Positions 30,661-42,549 of a DNA stretch of 64,000 nucleotides are shown piece after piece (the first letter of the stretch is position 1; every line of letters begins with the position of its first letter). Where the stretch lies: NCBI RefSeq assembly GCF_037176765.1, contig NC_090023.1, positions 197,556,006-197,620,005 of the forward strand, given 5' to 3'. The position numbers were made by a program, and so were the translations under genes. The notes beneath the pieces are model-generated. The model saw nothing but the letters and a program-made list of their open reading frames with translations. It did no database searches and was not told where the DNA came from. The DNA is from Anolis sagrei (lineage: Eukaryota; Chordata; Lepidosauria; Squamata; Anolidae).

Positions 30661-30868
30661 GTCAGGGCCATAGCCAAGGGGGAGGGGGTTTAAGGATTCT
30701 AACCCCCCCCCCCCAAAGTTTCTAATCCCCCGAAACCTGATTTACTCATGAACTTTAACTGGTTAATCAATTTATGAGTAAACCAGGTTTCTTTTTTAAC
30801 CTGACACATTCCAGGGCAGGGCTGAACTTTTAAACCCTCCCCCCCCCCCCCCGACTACGGTTCTGCCC
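30661..30868. mobile_element. Palindromic MITE with G/C runs
   Basis: The ends GGGCCATAGCCAAGGGGGAG and CCCCCGACTACGGTTCTGCC are imperfect inverted repeats. The centre holds CCTGATTTACTCATGA and TTATGAGTAAACCAGG, also inverted. Probably a hAT-type MITE. Confidence 0.5.
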
Positions 30869-30869
30869 A

Positions 30870-31371
30870 ACTTACTTGGAAGCCCATCCCATGGGGGAAG
30901 TATTAGTCACTCGGCTTCTCCACATTGTTTCAGGGGCAACACGGGAAGCTTTACATGTTGCCACAACAGCAGCGTACACACTTCTTGCTCTCCCCTTTCA
31001 CCCCGGAGCTCGGCCAGAAACTGCCCCATCTGATGAGGTCGAATTAGTACCATCCTACCTTCCTGGGTTGCCTGAAGCCAAGGAGCATGGGGTGGGCATA
31101 TAAATCATTGCAACTGATTCCATCATGGAACTGATCCAGTTGTTTACATGGGCCCAGAGTCATGGTCTGCTCAGGATTCTGGGGGGAATTCAGGGTAACC
31201 CACGGCTTTGGTCAACATGGTTCAAGGTGGCATTAAGCAACTTTGGCCCACCCTCAATAACCCAGATGAGCTCCATGTGTTATTAAATTGACTAATCTGA
31301 TTCACTGGCCTTTCACACTAAGTGGTCAGTATGGATATGCTCTCAATCCACACTGCTTCTTTTAACAGTGT
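30870..31371. other. Intergenic, nothing firm
   Basis: An open frame at 30876-31103 (75 codons) looks incidental. No repeat family recognised. Confidence 0.3.
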
Positions 31372-31690
31372 TACTTTATTTATTTATTTATTTACAACAT
31401 TTATATGCCATCCTACTCACCCCAAAGGGGACTCGGAGCAGCTTACAATACACACACACACACACAATATATATATTCTATTATTAGCATAGTACAATAT
31501 CAGTATTATATATTACTGTATAGTACTATACCATTATATTATAATATTATTAGTAATATTACATGTAATATAAAGTATATAATCATAATATCATATTATT
31601 AGTAGTAGTAGTATTATATTGTATTGGATTATAATATTATAAATATTATATGTACATTCAATATGGTATATTATATTATATTATATTATT
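31372..31690 (-). mobile_element. AT-rich LINE-tail element, reversed copy
   Basis: ATTTATTTATTTACAACATT and CCCAAAGGGGACTCGGAGCA form a reversed CR1/L2-like tail, followed by an (AC)n run and the same AT-rich sequence as 18175-18651 and 53455-53755. Confidence 0.6.
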
Positions 31691-32390
31691 AGCATAGCAC
31701 AGGAGACAAGGTGGAGCTGTCCCTGCCTCCCCCCTTCACTCTGGTCCAGAGTTGGTGCTGGGGGGAGGGCCCCCCTACTGATGACATATGCAGGAGACAA
31801 GCTGGGACTTTTTATCATTGGTTTCACAATTTGCTTCCGGTTTTAATGGTCATGTTTGATTTTTTTTGTCATATAGTGAATTGCCCTAGGAAATAGCATA
31901 TTTCACAACATCATTCTAAGTTAATATTTTCTTTGTTTCCCAGAGCTGACTTTTTTGGTTCACTTGAAATGTCCCAACATTCCTAAACTTATTATTATGA
32001 CTTGAATAGGTGACTCTGCAACACAACACGATTAATGTATGTTTTATCATAGTACATCATGCTACAAAGAAGACATGGATCATTAAAGTTTAAAATAGAA
32101 GTGGACCATTTCTGATCCTCCAGGCATTACTGGACTGCATCTCTCAGCAGTCATGGCTGATGTATGTAGTGTTGAAACCGGCTGGAAATTACAGTCCAAA
32201 AACACCGGGAAGTTCACAAGAATTCCACCCTGAAGCAGTGAGTTAGAAACTCTTCAGAAGTGGTCATTGGATTGCATTTGTATCTTTAACTATGTTTTGT
32301 ATATTTCATACACACAAACACACAGCTGATTGTTTTCTGTTTTCTACCAATCTTGTCCCCTATTTTTTAAAAATATATTCTTATTTCTTA
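31691..32390. other. Intergenic, nothing recognised
   Basis: A duplicated phrase CAGGAGACAAGCTGG / CAGGAGACAAGGTGG lies at about 31700 and 31790. Otherwise nothing. Confidence 0.35.
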
Positions 32391-33293
32391 CTAGCCGTCC
32401 CCTGCCATGCGTTGCTGTGGCCCAGTCCGGTGATCTGGAAAATAAAGTAATGAGAAAGTGTTGGTTTCTAATATAAGTAATTTCTTTATGCTTTGTGAGT
32501 AAACAGTATTTCTTGTTGTTTCTTTGTCAGTGTTGATGTGGAGAGTGTCTGGTTTGCCTACTCTGGAATATGCAACACATCATAGTCCTTCTTTAGGGGT
32601 CCCTTTCAAATCTATGATATTATATCTGTGTGTGTGAGAGAATCATATATCTATATCTATGGCTGAACGGCTCTTTGTCAGGAGGACTCTGATTACATTT
32701 TCTTGCCCTGGTGAAGAGTGTTGGACTGGATGGCCTTAAGTATTATTTTCTATTGGTCATAGGGGTTCTGTGTGGGAAATTTGCCACAATTCTGTCATTT
32801 GTGGGATTCAGAATGCTCATTGATTGTAGATGAACTATAAATCCCAGTAACTACAAGTCCCAAATGTCAAGGTCTATTTCCCCCAAACTTTATCTGTGTT
32901 CATATTTGGGCATATGGAATATTTGTGCCAAGTTTGGTCCAGATCCATCATTGTTTGAGTCCACAGTGCTCTCTGGATATAGGTGAACTACAACTCCCAA
33001 ACTCAAGATCAATGCCCACCAAACCCTTCTAGTGCGTTCTGTTGGTCATTGGAGTCCGGTATGCCACGTTTGGTTCAATGCCATAATTGGTGGAGTTCAG
33101 AATGCTCTTTGATTCTAGGTGAACTATAAATCCCAGCAACTACAATTCCCAAATAACAAAATAAAAAATGTTTGAGTGAAGGACATACATTGGGTTGTTA
33201 GATGTATGCTGTCCAAATTTCATGTCAATTGGCCCACTGGTTTTTGAGTTATGCTAATCCCACAAACGAACATTACATTTTTATTTATATAGA
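32391..33293 (-). mobile_element. Non-autonomous Helitron, long form
   Basis: On the minus strand it starts TCTATATAAATAAAAATGTA (33293) and ends GCAGGGGACGGCTAG followed by T (32391). The hairpin CCACAGCAACGCATGG precedes the 3' end. About 900 bp, closely parallel to 8901-9912. Confidence 0.8.
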
Positions 33294-34720
33294 AGAAACA
33301 TTTAATTGTGAGGCTATTGATGACTCTGCTTTGTGACTAATAGATTAGAAAAAAAAATCCAAGTATCCTTTTGAGATCAACCAAGGAACTGTGCTTAACA
33401 AAGAGGTAAACAGAAAGTCAGTATGTAGCCAGGGAGTAGCAAAGGTAAAGGAGCGCATTCCAGAAGCATGCAAAGTACACAAAGAACCCTTTAGGGCAGT
33501 GTTATTTTTGACACTATGCACTATATCTACAGAATAACTGAAAGACTGGATCTTAGGAAATTCACAAGACTGACTGCATTGATAGTATTCTGTAACCAAT
33601 TTGCTTATCTTGAAGTGTAAGGACTCAGTTGTGAATGAGAATGTCGGTTTAAGCGTGCATGATGAATAAGACAGGATGCAACGATAAATTATGGACCACG
33701 CTGCAGATTTTATTGCTAATACTTATTAGTTTGGATGATCATTCGAGAAAGAAATATTTGCATGTGCTCAACATTTAACACTCTTTTATCTAACCGCCCT
33801 AAATATAAGACGGAGATATAAATTCTCATTCTATTTTAACAATTGTTCTTTGGGAATGAGGTAAAACAATTGTAGGTTCAGTGCTTTGCAACGTAATAGA
33901 TCTGGACTGAAAAAGAGAAGATTGTTCATAGTGCAGGATACATTTATTAACATAGTAAGTCTGTTTTAATCAGCTGCAAAGCTGATCCAATATTTAAACA
34001 TAAAAGATTAATTTTATTAAAGGATAATATTTGATTGGCTCTAAAACTGAAATTATGTCTAACATTTCTGCCCAAGTTAAAATTTGTGCATAGAATCTAA
34101 AAATACTGATTTATGAGTAAGTCTCATTGAACTTGGTGGTAATTACTTCTGAATAAACATGCACAGGCTGCAGCCGTACTCCTTATATCACTTAGGAACA
34201 AAATGTAGAAAATGTATGTACAGTAAAAGCTATGCTAGCTGTTGACTTTCAGATAGGTAGCATTTCGCAGAAGATATGGGGGATGAATAACAATGGCAGA
34301 GACTAGATTAAAGAAAGCGTCTGGGGCTTTTCTCTCCTGTCAAAACCTTGCGAGGGCAGAAGCATATGCCAGTAGGAGTCACTCTAGGCTTCTTAATCGA
34401 AATGTTCAAGAAATTAACAAAAGGCACCCTTGCATTGTAATATACTATATTAATTATAAGTAACAATCCCATTTAAATCAGCACAGAGCTCTGACTAATA
34501 AAAATACAGACAGTATTGTTATGTTTATCCTTTTATTCTTTTATCTACTCTTCCTTGTATCATTCAAGTATAATACACTTCAGCTTCAAATGACCAGCTA
34601 ACTAAAGGTGTAAATTACAAATCATATAAACTATTTGCAAAACTGGAATTATAGTACAAGCCTAAGGATTACAGCTAAATGGTTATATTATGCAGATATA
34701 TCATTGACATCGTTTAGATA
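33294..34720. other. Intergenic, unique-looking
   Basis: AT-rich. No repeat family, exon or RNA gene recognised. Confidence 0.45.
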
Positions 34721-34722
34721 TA

Positions 34723-35031
34723 CAGTAGAGTCTCGCTTATCCAACACAAACGTTGGATAATCAAAAATGTTGCATAATAAGGAGGGATCATGGAAAAGCC
34801 CATTAAACATTATGATTTTACAAATTAAGCATCAAAACATCATGTTTTTACAACAAATCAACATAAAAAGCAGGTCAATGCATGGTAAGGTTATGTAGTA
34901 ATTACTGTATTTACAAATTTAGCACCAAAACATCACAATGTATTGAAACAGCTGTGGATCCGGTGGGAGACAAACTGTGTTGGATAATACAGAATGCTGG
35001 GTGAGCGAAGGTTGGATAAGCGACTCTATTG
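34723..35031. mobile_element. Tigger/pogo-like MITE
   Basis: The inverted ends CAGTAGAGTCTCGCTTATCC and GGATAAGCGACTCTATTG are flanked by TA on both sides. It is 309 bp with no transposase. A reversed relic lies at 50425-50578. Confidence 0.75.
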
Positions 35032-35032
35032 T

Positions 35033-35835
35033 AATAGTCAAATATGTAGTCAAATACAAATGATGGCACTAAATTTCTTGGTGTGCTAATTATCAACTTG
35101 TTTGCTCTTAATGTTAATATTCCTGAAAATCTTAATCTGGTTGTGTGGCAGGGATTTGAGAATGAATTGTGGTGTGTTTGTACATGTTTAGCATTCAGCA
35201 CTTAATTGCTAGCCCTTTTTCTTGTGTTGCAAGTTGTATATTTACCTTTCTGTTGTGCTAAACAACATCAAACTTTTAGAAGTTTACAGTCATGACACTG
35301 TAGATGGCTAATTTAGGGCAAATACTAATCTTGCTCAGTATATCTGGTATTTAACATTTTAATTTAATAGAATTATTTATCTCATTTGTGCTCACAATAA
35401 CCTTGGGCCAAGTAATTATTAGCAGTATTTTAGAGTTGGAGGAAAATCTGCTTATCTTGAATGCGCAGCCAATGAAAGATGGCAATGCCTATCTTATTCA
35501 TGCATCTTATTCATTCATTGCACTTATATTTTAATCCAGTAGTGTTTAGGCTCTAATATAGTCATTTCTAGTGGGATTTATTGTTGATTATATATGTAGA
35601 AGGAGATTGTCACTATTGTAAATATCCTATGAGGAAGCTCATATGAGGAGATAGTGAAGTTCACCAGTTCAGGTGAGTTTCATAAATATTTTTTTTCCTT
35701 TGTATCATAATAAGATGACATAGTTAAAGCCCTTCATGTTTTGAGACACCCTTTCTATGAGAATAATAATTTTAAAAGCCATGGTTTAATTGAATAACTC
35801 ATTTCAAAAGCAACAGTCACACACAGTAAATGATG
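35033..35835. other. Intergenic, nothing recognised
   Basis: No repeat or exon recognised. Confidence 0.45.
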
Positions 35836-36141
35836 TATTGTCGAAGGCTTCCATGGCTGGAAGCACTGGCTTGTCGTAGGTTTTTCGGGCTGTACGGCCA
35901 TGTTCTAGAAGCATTCTCTCCTGACGTTTCACCTGCATCTGTGGCAAGCATCCACAGAGGTTGTAGGTTTGTTGGAAACTAGGAAAATTGGGTTTATATA
36001 TCTGGGTATATATAAACCCAGTTTTCCTAGTTTCTAACAAACCTACAACCTCTGAGGATGCTTGCCACAATGTGGGTGAAACATCAGTAGATAATGCTTC
36101 TAGAACATGGCCGTACAGCCTGAAAAACCTACAACAACACA
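35836..36141. mobile_element. Two Penelope-like ends in inverted array
   Basis: 35836-35994 reads the family end forward (GGCTTCCATGGCTGGAAGCA) and 36014-36141 reads it reversed. They meet at a centre with GGTATATATAAACCC. Together they form a palindrome of about 300 bp with arms that are similar but not identical. Confidence 0.65.
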
Positions 36142-36401
36142 GTAAGCTATGTTTTATGTGCATGCTGTGGAATGGGAATAAACCACAATGGTGCCTGAGA
36201 ATTCTCCCCACCAGCCTTGAATTTATTTGTGACATTGCATATAGGAATGGGAGATTTGAGAAGACAGTTGGACTTCCCCAGTAAGGCTGATGGATAGCCA
36301 CTCTGCCAAGAATTCTAATATCTCTGTTGTGTTGCATGTTCTTTCAAGTTTTCTTCCAACTTATGGTCACCCAATCAATTTTGCAAGGTTTTCTTAGGCC
36401 C

Positions 36402-36713
36402 CGGTGGTGCAGCAGGTGAAACCACTGAGCTGCTGAACTTGCTGACCAAAAGGTAGGTGGTTCAAATGTGAGGAGTGGGATGAGCTCCCACTGTTAGGCC
36501 CAGCTTCTGCCAACCTAGCAGTTCAAAAACGTGGAAATGTGAGTAGATCAATAAGTACTATTTCTGTGAGAAAGTCATGTTGGCCACATGACCTTGGAGG
36601 CATATATGGATAATGCCAGCTCTTTGGATTAGAAATGGAGATGAGCATCCCATTGAGTCAGACACAACTAGATTTAATGTCAAGAGGAAAGCTTTACCTT
36701 TACCTTTCTTAGA
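36402..36713 (+). mobile_element. Sauria-type SINE, full length
   Basis: Head CCCCGGTGGTGCAGCAGGTG, B-box-like GTGGTTCAAATGTG, middle CTGCCAACCTAGCAGTTC, and tail ATTTAATGTCAAGAGGAAAG ending in TTTACC repeats. Confidence 0.75.
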
Positions 36714-37343
36714 CAAGGATTACTCAGAGGTGGTTTTGCTATTCCTTCCTGTGAAATGTAATCTTCATTACTTGGTCCTGGTTAGTTCCCAGATGTAGAT
36801 ACTAATTCAAACATCCATAACGTGAAAACACGTTTACAAATCCAAAAAGCAAGCTTTTATTTTTCAATTTTATACAAGGGATGCCATTGTATATAACGGG
36901 ACCTGTGCATTTATAGATTTGGGTAGCCATGAGGGGATGGAAGCAGGATCCTGGAACCAAACCCAAGGCAATATTAAAAGCACATTGGATATTTCAAAAG
37001 GGACCTGGCTTAGTGGGCCAGTGCAACGTAGCTATAGCTATCCTACCCTATCCTATCATTCTTTTTGGCATCTGCCAGCAATTTGGGCAGGCACCCACTC
37101 ATTAAAATAAACCAATCTAAAACAATAACCTTGAGAAAACCATATTTTCCAATATTAAAATGTCTGAGAGAGTCTTCCCTCAAAAGGCAACGAATCTACG
37201 GACATTTTATATGAACAAAATGAATACTTATCCAAGAAGGAGTGAACAGTTTGGTCAAGGGAAACATCTTGTTTATATGGAGACCTGGCTTAGTGGACTA
37301 CTGCACTTTAGCTTGCTTATACTATACTCTCCTCCATGATGGT
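36714..37343. other. Intergenic with Tigger-like relic
   Basis: At about 36885-36970, ATTTATAGATTTGGGTAGCC and ATCCTGGAACCAAACCCAA recall a Tigger-type terminal region. The phrase ACCTGGCTTAGTGG occurs twice (about 37011 and 37266). No gene. Confidence 0.3.
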
Positions 37344-37409
37344 GGTCCCCCATTCAAGAACTAACCAGGCTTGATCATGTTTAGATTCCAAGATTGGAAG
37401 GGATCCGGT
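37344..37409 (-). pseudogene. 5S rRNA-like relic
   Basis: On the minus strand, GAATCTAAACATGATCAAGC, CTGGTTAGTTCTTGAATGGG and GGACC line up with the internal promoter and following part of vertebrate 5S rRNA (AAGCTAAGCAGGGTCGGGCC then TGGTTAGTACTTGGATGGGA). Many mismatches show it is not a working gene. It may come from a 5S-headed SINE. Confidence 0.5.
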
Positions 37410-38389
37410 GTTTTCAGCAAACATCAAATCCAAGGGTTAGGAGACTTCTTGCCACACTTGGAAGGCCTTCTCCAAGTCCCTGGTGTGTTTGTGCCCACGG
37501 TGGTCATTCAAAGTCGATGGAAAGAACAGCCAAGGGATTCCTCCCATTAAGAAGAAGTCATTCCTCGCTTGCACCCCAAATCCTTGCAAATGCAACCCAA
37601 CCAATCTCCGTAGTAAGGCTTTTTCCTCTGGGAAGTCAAGGGGTGCTTTGGATGGAGTAAGCTGAATGTCTGATGAAAGGCTTTGTCCTTTGCATTGAAA
37701 TAAAGTTGGGCTTCATTGCCCCATTACAATTCTATCAGTTGCTATGACTGCCCTCCACTATGCCCCAAGAAAGGGACATTTTTCATTAATTAATACAGAA
37801 TATATATTATTTCTCAACTACTGGCAAGTCAACTTATGGTGACCACATCAATGAGACCTTTAAATAATTCCATTAATATACGTATACACATATGTATATG
37901 TATGTAAAGAGATAATGTATAACTTATGAATAGGCATAATAAAAGAAATATTAATATACATACAGGGGTTCCTCCCAAAATGTATACATCCTTTAACAGA
38001 TAATTGTAGACATGATAACTGTTTGAAGGCTAAGAAAAAAACCCCAATTCTATTGACAGATAAAGTTTATTTAATCAGTTACAAATTCCTTCTTAAATTA
38101 CAATGGTATGGAAGGGGTTGAAACAGTCATCTCTGTGCAGCCATGAACTGCTTCGTGTGGTTGAAACACATACTTCCCTTCCAAGTTTCTCTTGGCATTT
38201 CACAACACGGATGTACTAGAAGAACTTTTAGTCCTGTTTAGGCTGTATGTAGGGTTGTTTTTAGTGAAATGCCACAAACAGCAATAAATATGTCTCTGTG
38301 TTTGTATACATAAAAAAATCAGGATATTTATATATGTGTGTATGCATATCTATCTATCTATCTATAACATAACTCTCTTCTCTCCCAAA
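37410..38389. other. Intergenic, no gene
   Basis: A short open frame at 37394-37660 lies next to the 5S relic and is not supported as coding. The rest is AT-rich and unassigned. Confidence 0.35.
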
Positions 38390-38434
38390 AGTATACACCC
38401 TAGAAATTTTATAATTTTGGAATTTTATATTGTG

Positions 38435-38465
<31 letters not shown>

Positions 38466-39960
38466 AATTTTATGTGTGTGTATAGCAAAAATATATATAA
38501 TTCCAATACTGTATGCATGTTTGTATATATATGTGTGTGTTCATATGTATGCAGGTTGACCAAATATATTTTTTTATGTATGTGTACACAAAAATATAAC
38601 ATTCCAATACATGTGTGTGTGTTTATATGTATGTTTGCAAATGTGTGTGTATACACATACACACACACACGTATATACATGTGTGTATAACAAATATAAA
38701 ATTCCAGTATATGTATGTATGTATGTATATGTTATACATGTGTGTATAACAAATATAAAATTCCAGTATATGTATGTATGTATGTATATGTGTGTATGTG
38801 TGTTGCAAATAAACATAAAATTCCAACACACATTTGTATATACATGTGCATTTTCATATGTATCTCTGTGAATATATACATGTGTATGTGTAGCAAACCC
38901 CCCAATGTGTATATATATTTGTGTATATATATATACGTATGTGTGTTTGTGTATGTGCATAGAAAAAATATAAAATCCCAATATATGAATGTTTGTGGAT
39001 ATATGTGTGTCCATATGCATGCATGTGTGAACATAAGTTTATAGAAAAAATCCAATGATTGTATATACATAAATGTTTGTGCTCACATATATATGTATGC
39101 TCATGACATGCATGTATCTGTAGATATACTTATGTGCATAACAACAAATATGAAGTTCCAGTGTATGTTTGTAGATATAACTGTGTGTGTTCATGGCAAA
39201 AAAAATAAAATGTTTGTGCTCACATATGTGTCATATATGTATGCTCATGACATGCATGTATCTATATACATATGTGCATAACAACAAATATGAAGTTCCA
39301 GTGTATGTTTGTAGATATAACTGTGTGTGTTTATGGCAAAAAATATAAAATGTTTGTGCTCACATATGTGTCATATATGTATGCTCATGACATACATGTA
39401 TCTGTAGATATACATATGTGCATAACAAATATGAAGTTCCAGTGTATGTTTGTAGATATAACTGTGTGTGTTCATGGCAAAAAATATAAAATGGTTGTGC
39501 TCACATATGTGTCATATATGTATGCTCATGACATGCATGTATCTATATACATATGTGCATAACAACAAATATGAAGTTCCAGTGTATGTTTGTAGATATA
39601 ACTGTGTGTGTTCATGGCAAAAAATATAAAATGGTTGTGCTCACATATGTGTCATATATGTATGCTCATGACATGCATGTATCTATATACATATGTGCAT
39701 AACAACAAATATGAAGTTCCAGTGTATGTTTGTAGATATAACTGTGTGTGTTCATGGCAAAAAATATAAAATTCCAATACATGCATGTTTGCATATACGT
39801 ATGTGTGTATTGCAAAAAAACTAAAATTCTAATGTATGTATGTGGATATGTGTGTTTGCATTCATTTTATGTATGTGTGTGTATATAGCAAAAATATATA
39901 ATTCCAGGATATGTGTGCATGCATAAATGTGCATAGGCATGTGTGCAGAACATGCATGTA
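38390..39960. repeat. Hierarchical satellite, 60-75-bp units and 140-bp units
   Basis: Throughout, a core like GCAAAAATATAAAATTCCA recurs about every 60-75 bp between TATG/TGTG-rich spacers (for example near 38488, 38590, 38690, 38748, 38810, 38962, 39757, 39812 and 39886). Between 39074 and 39771 a 137-141-bp unit is repeated five times with few differences. Long open frames on both strands are products of the repeat. Confidence 0.9.
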
Positions 39961-39984
39961 AGTTTGAGACCTGTATGTAAAAGA

Positions 39985-40400
39985 AACCAGGAAGTGACAG
40001 CCCTATTTCCTTTCTCCAGGAGGCGGATCGGGCGAGCGCACTATTAATTCCGCGGGGGGGAGGCGATGACAAGTATGCCCAAAAGTCCACTTTAAACCTC
40101 CAACTAGGGCTGCTTGACAACGGAGGACTTTTATTTGGCTATAGAGAAGGATAAAAGATGGCAACAGCGGCGTCCTTTCCTTGTCTTGAGGCGATTCCGA
40201 GTTTTTTTCTGCCCTGTCCCCCCCTCCTTGAGGACTTGGTCTCGCCCAGGGGGCAGAGATTGTCCCAATGTGCAGAGTGGTAGCTCCCAGGCACTTTCAG
40301 TCTCCTTTGGACAGCGAGAGGAGCAGCAGCAGCTTCCGAAGCTCATTGAGGTGCAGGCTGTTTCTTATTCTTGTATTTGAGTATTTTTTAATTAATTTTG
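39985..40400 (+). promoter_or_regulatory. Candidate FAM53B promoter / non-coding exon 1
   Basis: A GC- and CpG-richer island (GCGGATCGGGCGAGCGC, CCGCGGGGGGGAGGCG) in AT-rich DNA, with a YY1-like AAGATGGCAACAGCGG at about 40157-40172. In remembered human gene order FAM53B lies some 15 kb beyond the EEF1AKMT2 3' end on the same strand, which fits this place. No coding exon is seen, so the gene identity is inference from position. Confidence 0.35.
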
Positions 40401-40486
40401 GGAATATTTTGTGTTTCCTTTTATTGGGGAAAGAAAAGCAACGATTGATCCATTTTAATTCATTTACACACAGTCTGGGGTGCATC

Positions 40487-40668
40487 CACACTGTAGAATT
40501 AATGCAGTTTGGAACCGCTTTAACTGCAGCGGGATCCTGTGTATCTTTAGCCTTCTTTCCCAAAGAGTTTTGGCAATAGAGAAGGCTATTGTGAAGGAAA
40601 GGACAACTCCATGATTGCAAAGTGGTGTCAAACTGCGTTAAGTCTACAGTGTAGATGCCTACAATGAT
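40487..40668. mobile_element. MITE 'B' copy, near complete
   Basis: Starts GCATCCACACTGTAGAATTA and ends CAGTGTAGATGCCTAC, with inverted inner phrases TGCAGTTTGGAACCGCTTTA and AAAGTGGTGTCAAACTGCGT. Confidence 0.65.
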
Positions 40669-40908
40669 CTGAAATAGAGATCTTTGGAAAGAGGAGGATG
40701 GAGGTTGGCAGGGATTGTAGTGCCTGCTGTTTTTGGAAACTTTAGCAGCCTTGCCTTTTGTTTGTTGAACTTTGCATGTAACTGAATAGCTGGACCCAGA
40801 GGGACTCAGCTGGCTGCTTGCTTGCAGTGAATGGAGAGACTGCATAGCTTCCCAAAGGGATTTTCCTCCCTGGCTTGAGTTTTTGCAAAACCTTTTTTAC
40901 AGCATAAT

Positions 40909-41290
40909 ATTGATGATCATGTATATTGCATGCTTGATATTTGCTTCCTATATGTTCTTGCACATGTCTTGTAATGCCACATATTGATGATCATGATATA
41001 TATTGCATGCTTGGTATTTGCTTCCTATATGTTCTTGCAAATGCCTTGTAATGCCACATATTGATGATTATGATATACATTGCATGCTTGGTATTTACTT
41101 CCTATATGTTCTTGCAAATGCCTTGTAATGCCACATATTGATGATCATGATATATATTGCATGCTTGGTATTTACTTCCTATATGTTCTTGCAAATGCCT
41201 TGTAATGCCACATATTGATGATTATGATATACATTGCATGCTTGGTATTTGCTTCCTATATGTTCTTGCAAATGCCTTGTAATGTCACAT
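40909..41290. repeat. 77-bp tandem repeat, five copies
   Basis: Units start ATTGATGATCATGATATATA and contain TTGCTTCCTATATGTTCTTG, CCTTGTAATGCCACAT. Starts at 40909, 40983, 41060, 41137 and 41214. Copies 2 and 4 share one variant, 3 and 5 another. Confidence 0.92.
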
Positions 41291-41492
41291 ATCCTTCCCA
41301 TAGATTGGCCAGCTGCTGTGATATTATCTAAGGTTTCCTTTCGCTCCATGAAAATACTCAATTCTGCTTTATGAGTGTTTCCAAGCTCTGGCCGGCAGTA
41401 TGTTTATGCTTTTTGTCCTTGCAATCTGTTTCTATCTACATCTTGATTTCACTGTAGTTTTCTTGTCTTTTTCTCTCTCTGAGATATTTCTC

Positions 41493-42320
41493 AGGCCCTT
41501 TCCACACAGCTGAATAAAATCCCACATTTTTTGCTTTGAACTGGGATATATGGCAGTGTGGACTCAGATATTCCAGTTCAAAGCAGATATTGTGGATTAT
41601 TCTGCCTTGATATTCAGGGTTATATGCCTGTGGTGGAAGGTTCCTTGGTGAGTGCGTTTTGGGGGCATCTACACGATTGAATCAATGCAGTTTGACACTG
41701 CTTTAACTGATATGACTGGGGCCCCTTTAACACAGCTGAATAAAACCCCATATTATCTGCTTTGAATTGGAATATATGGCAGTGTGGGCTCAGATAACCC
41801 AGTTCAAAGCAGATATTGTGGATTGTTCTGCCTTGATATTCTGGGTTATATGGCTGTGTGGAAGGGTCCTCAGTGAGTGCGTTTTGGGGGCATCTACACG
41901 GCTGAATTAATGCAGTTTGACACTGCTTACAGTGATATCACTGGGGCCCTTCCACATAGCTCAATAAAACTCCATGTTATCTGCTTTGAACTGGGATATA
42001 TGGCAGTGTGGACTCAGATAACTCAGTTCAAAGCAGATATTGTGGGCTATTCTGCTTTGATATTCTGGGTTATATGGGTCTGTGGAAGGGCTCTCAGTGA
42101 GTACATTTTGGGGGCATTTACATGGTTTAATTAATGCACTTTGACACTGCTTTCACTGATATCATTGGGGCCCCTTTCACACAGCTGAATAAAACCCCTC
42201 ATTATCTGCTTTAAATTGGAATATATGGCAATGTGGGCTCAGATACCCCGAATAAAAGCAGATATTGCAGGATTTTTGCCTTGATATTCTGAGATATAGT
42301 TCTGTATGGAAGAGCCCTTC
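41493..42320. repeat. 225-bp tandem array built from MITEs, about 3.7 copies
   Basis: The unit joins MITE A (CAGCTGAATAAAA ... TATGGCTGTGTGGAAGG) to GTGAGTGCGTTTTGGGGGCA and a MITE B end (TTAATGCAGTTTGACACTGC). The AGCTGAATAAAA phrase recurs with offsets of 226, 224 and 225 bp (near 41511, 41737, 41961 and 42186). Confidence 0.9.
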
Positions 42321-42549
42321 AGTAACCCAGTTCAAAGCTGATACTTGGGATTTTCTGTCTTGATATTCTGGTTTATATGGCTGCATGGAAGGGCCCTGAA
42401 TTCTATGGAATCGTGGGAGTTGTAATTTTATAAACCCTTTAATATTTATGAATCCAAAGTCCTGGTGCCTCTCCAAACTACAACTCCCAGGATTCCATAG
42501 CATTGGCAGTGAAAGCAGTGTCAAACTGCATTAATTTTACAATGTAGAC
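42321..42549. mobile_element. MITE A remnant and MITE B copy
   Basis: A last MITE A piece runs to about 42394, then MITE B with ATGGAATCGTGGGAGTTGTA and ACTACAACTCCCAGGATTCC. The MITE B end is interrupted by the hAT element at 42550. Confidence 0.55.

Noticed and set aside
38354-39562. Many ORFs rich in Tyr, Val, Cys, Ile and His
   Set aside because: They arise from the TATG/TGTG satellite and repeat with its period.
39074-39771. Regular repeats that could suggest a CRISPR-like array
   Set aside because: Repeats are contiguous 140-bp units without unique spacers, in a vertebrate genome.
40297-40845. 182-codon minus-strand ORF
   Set aside because: It crosses a MITE B copy and the GC-rich island, has no recognisable domain, and is likely incidental.
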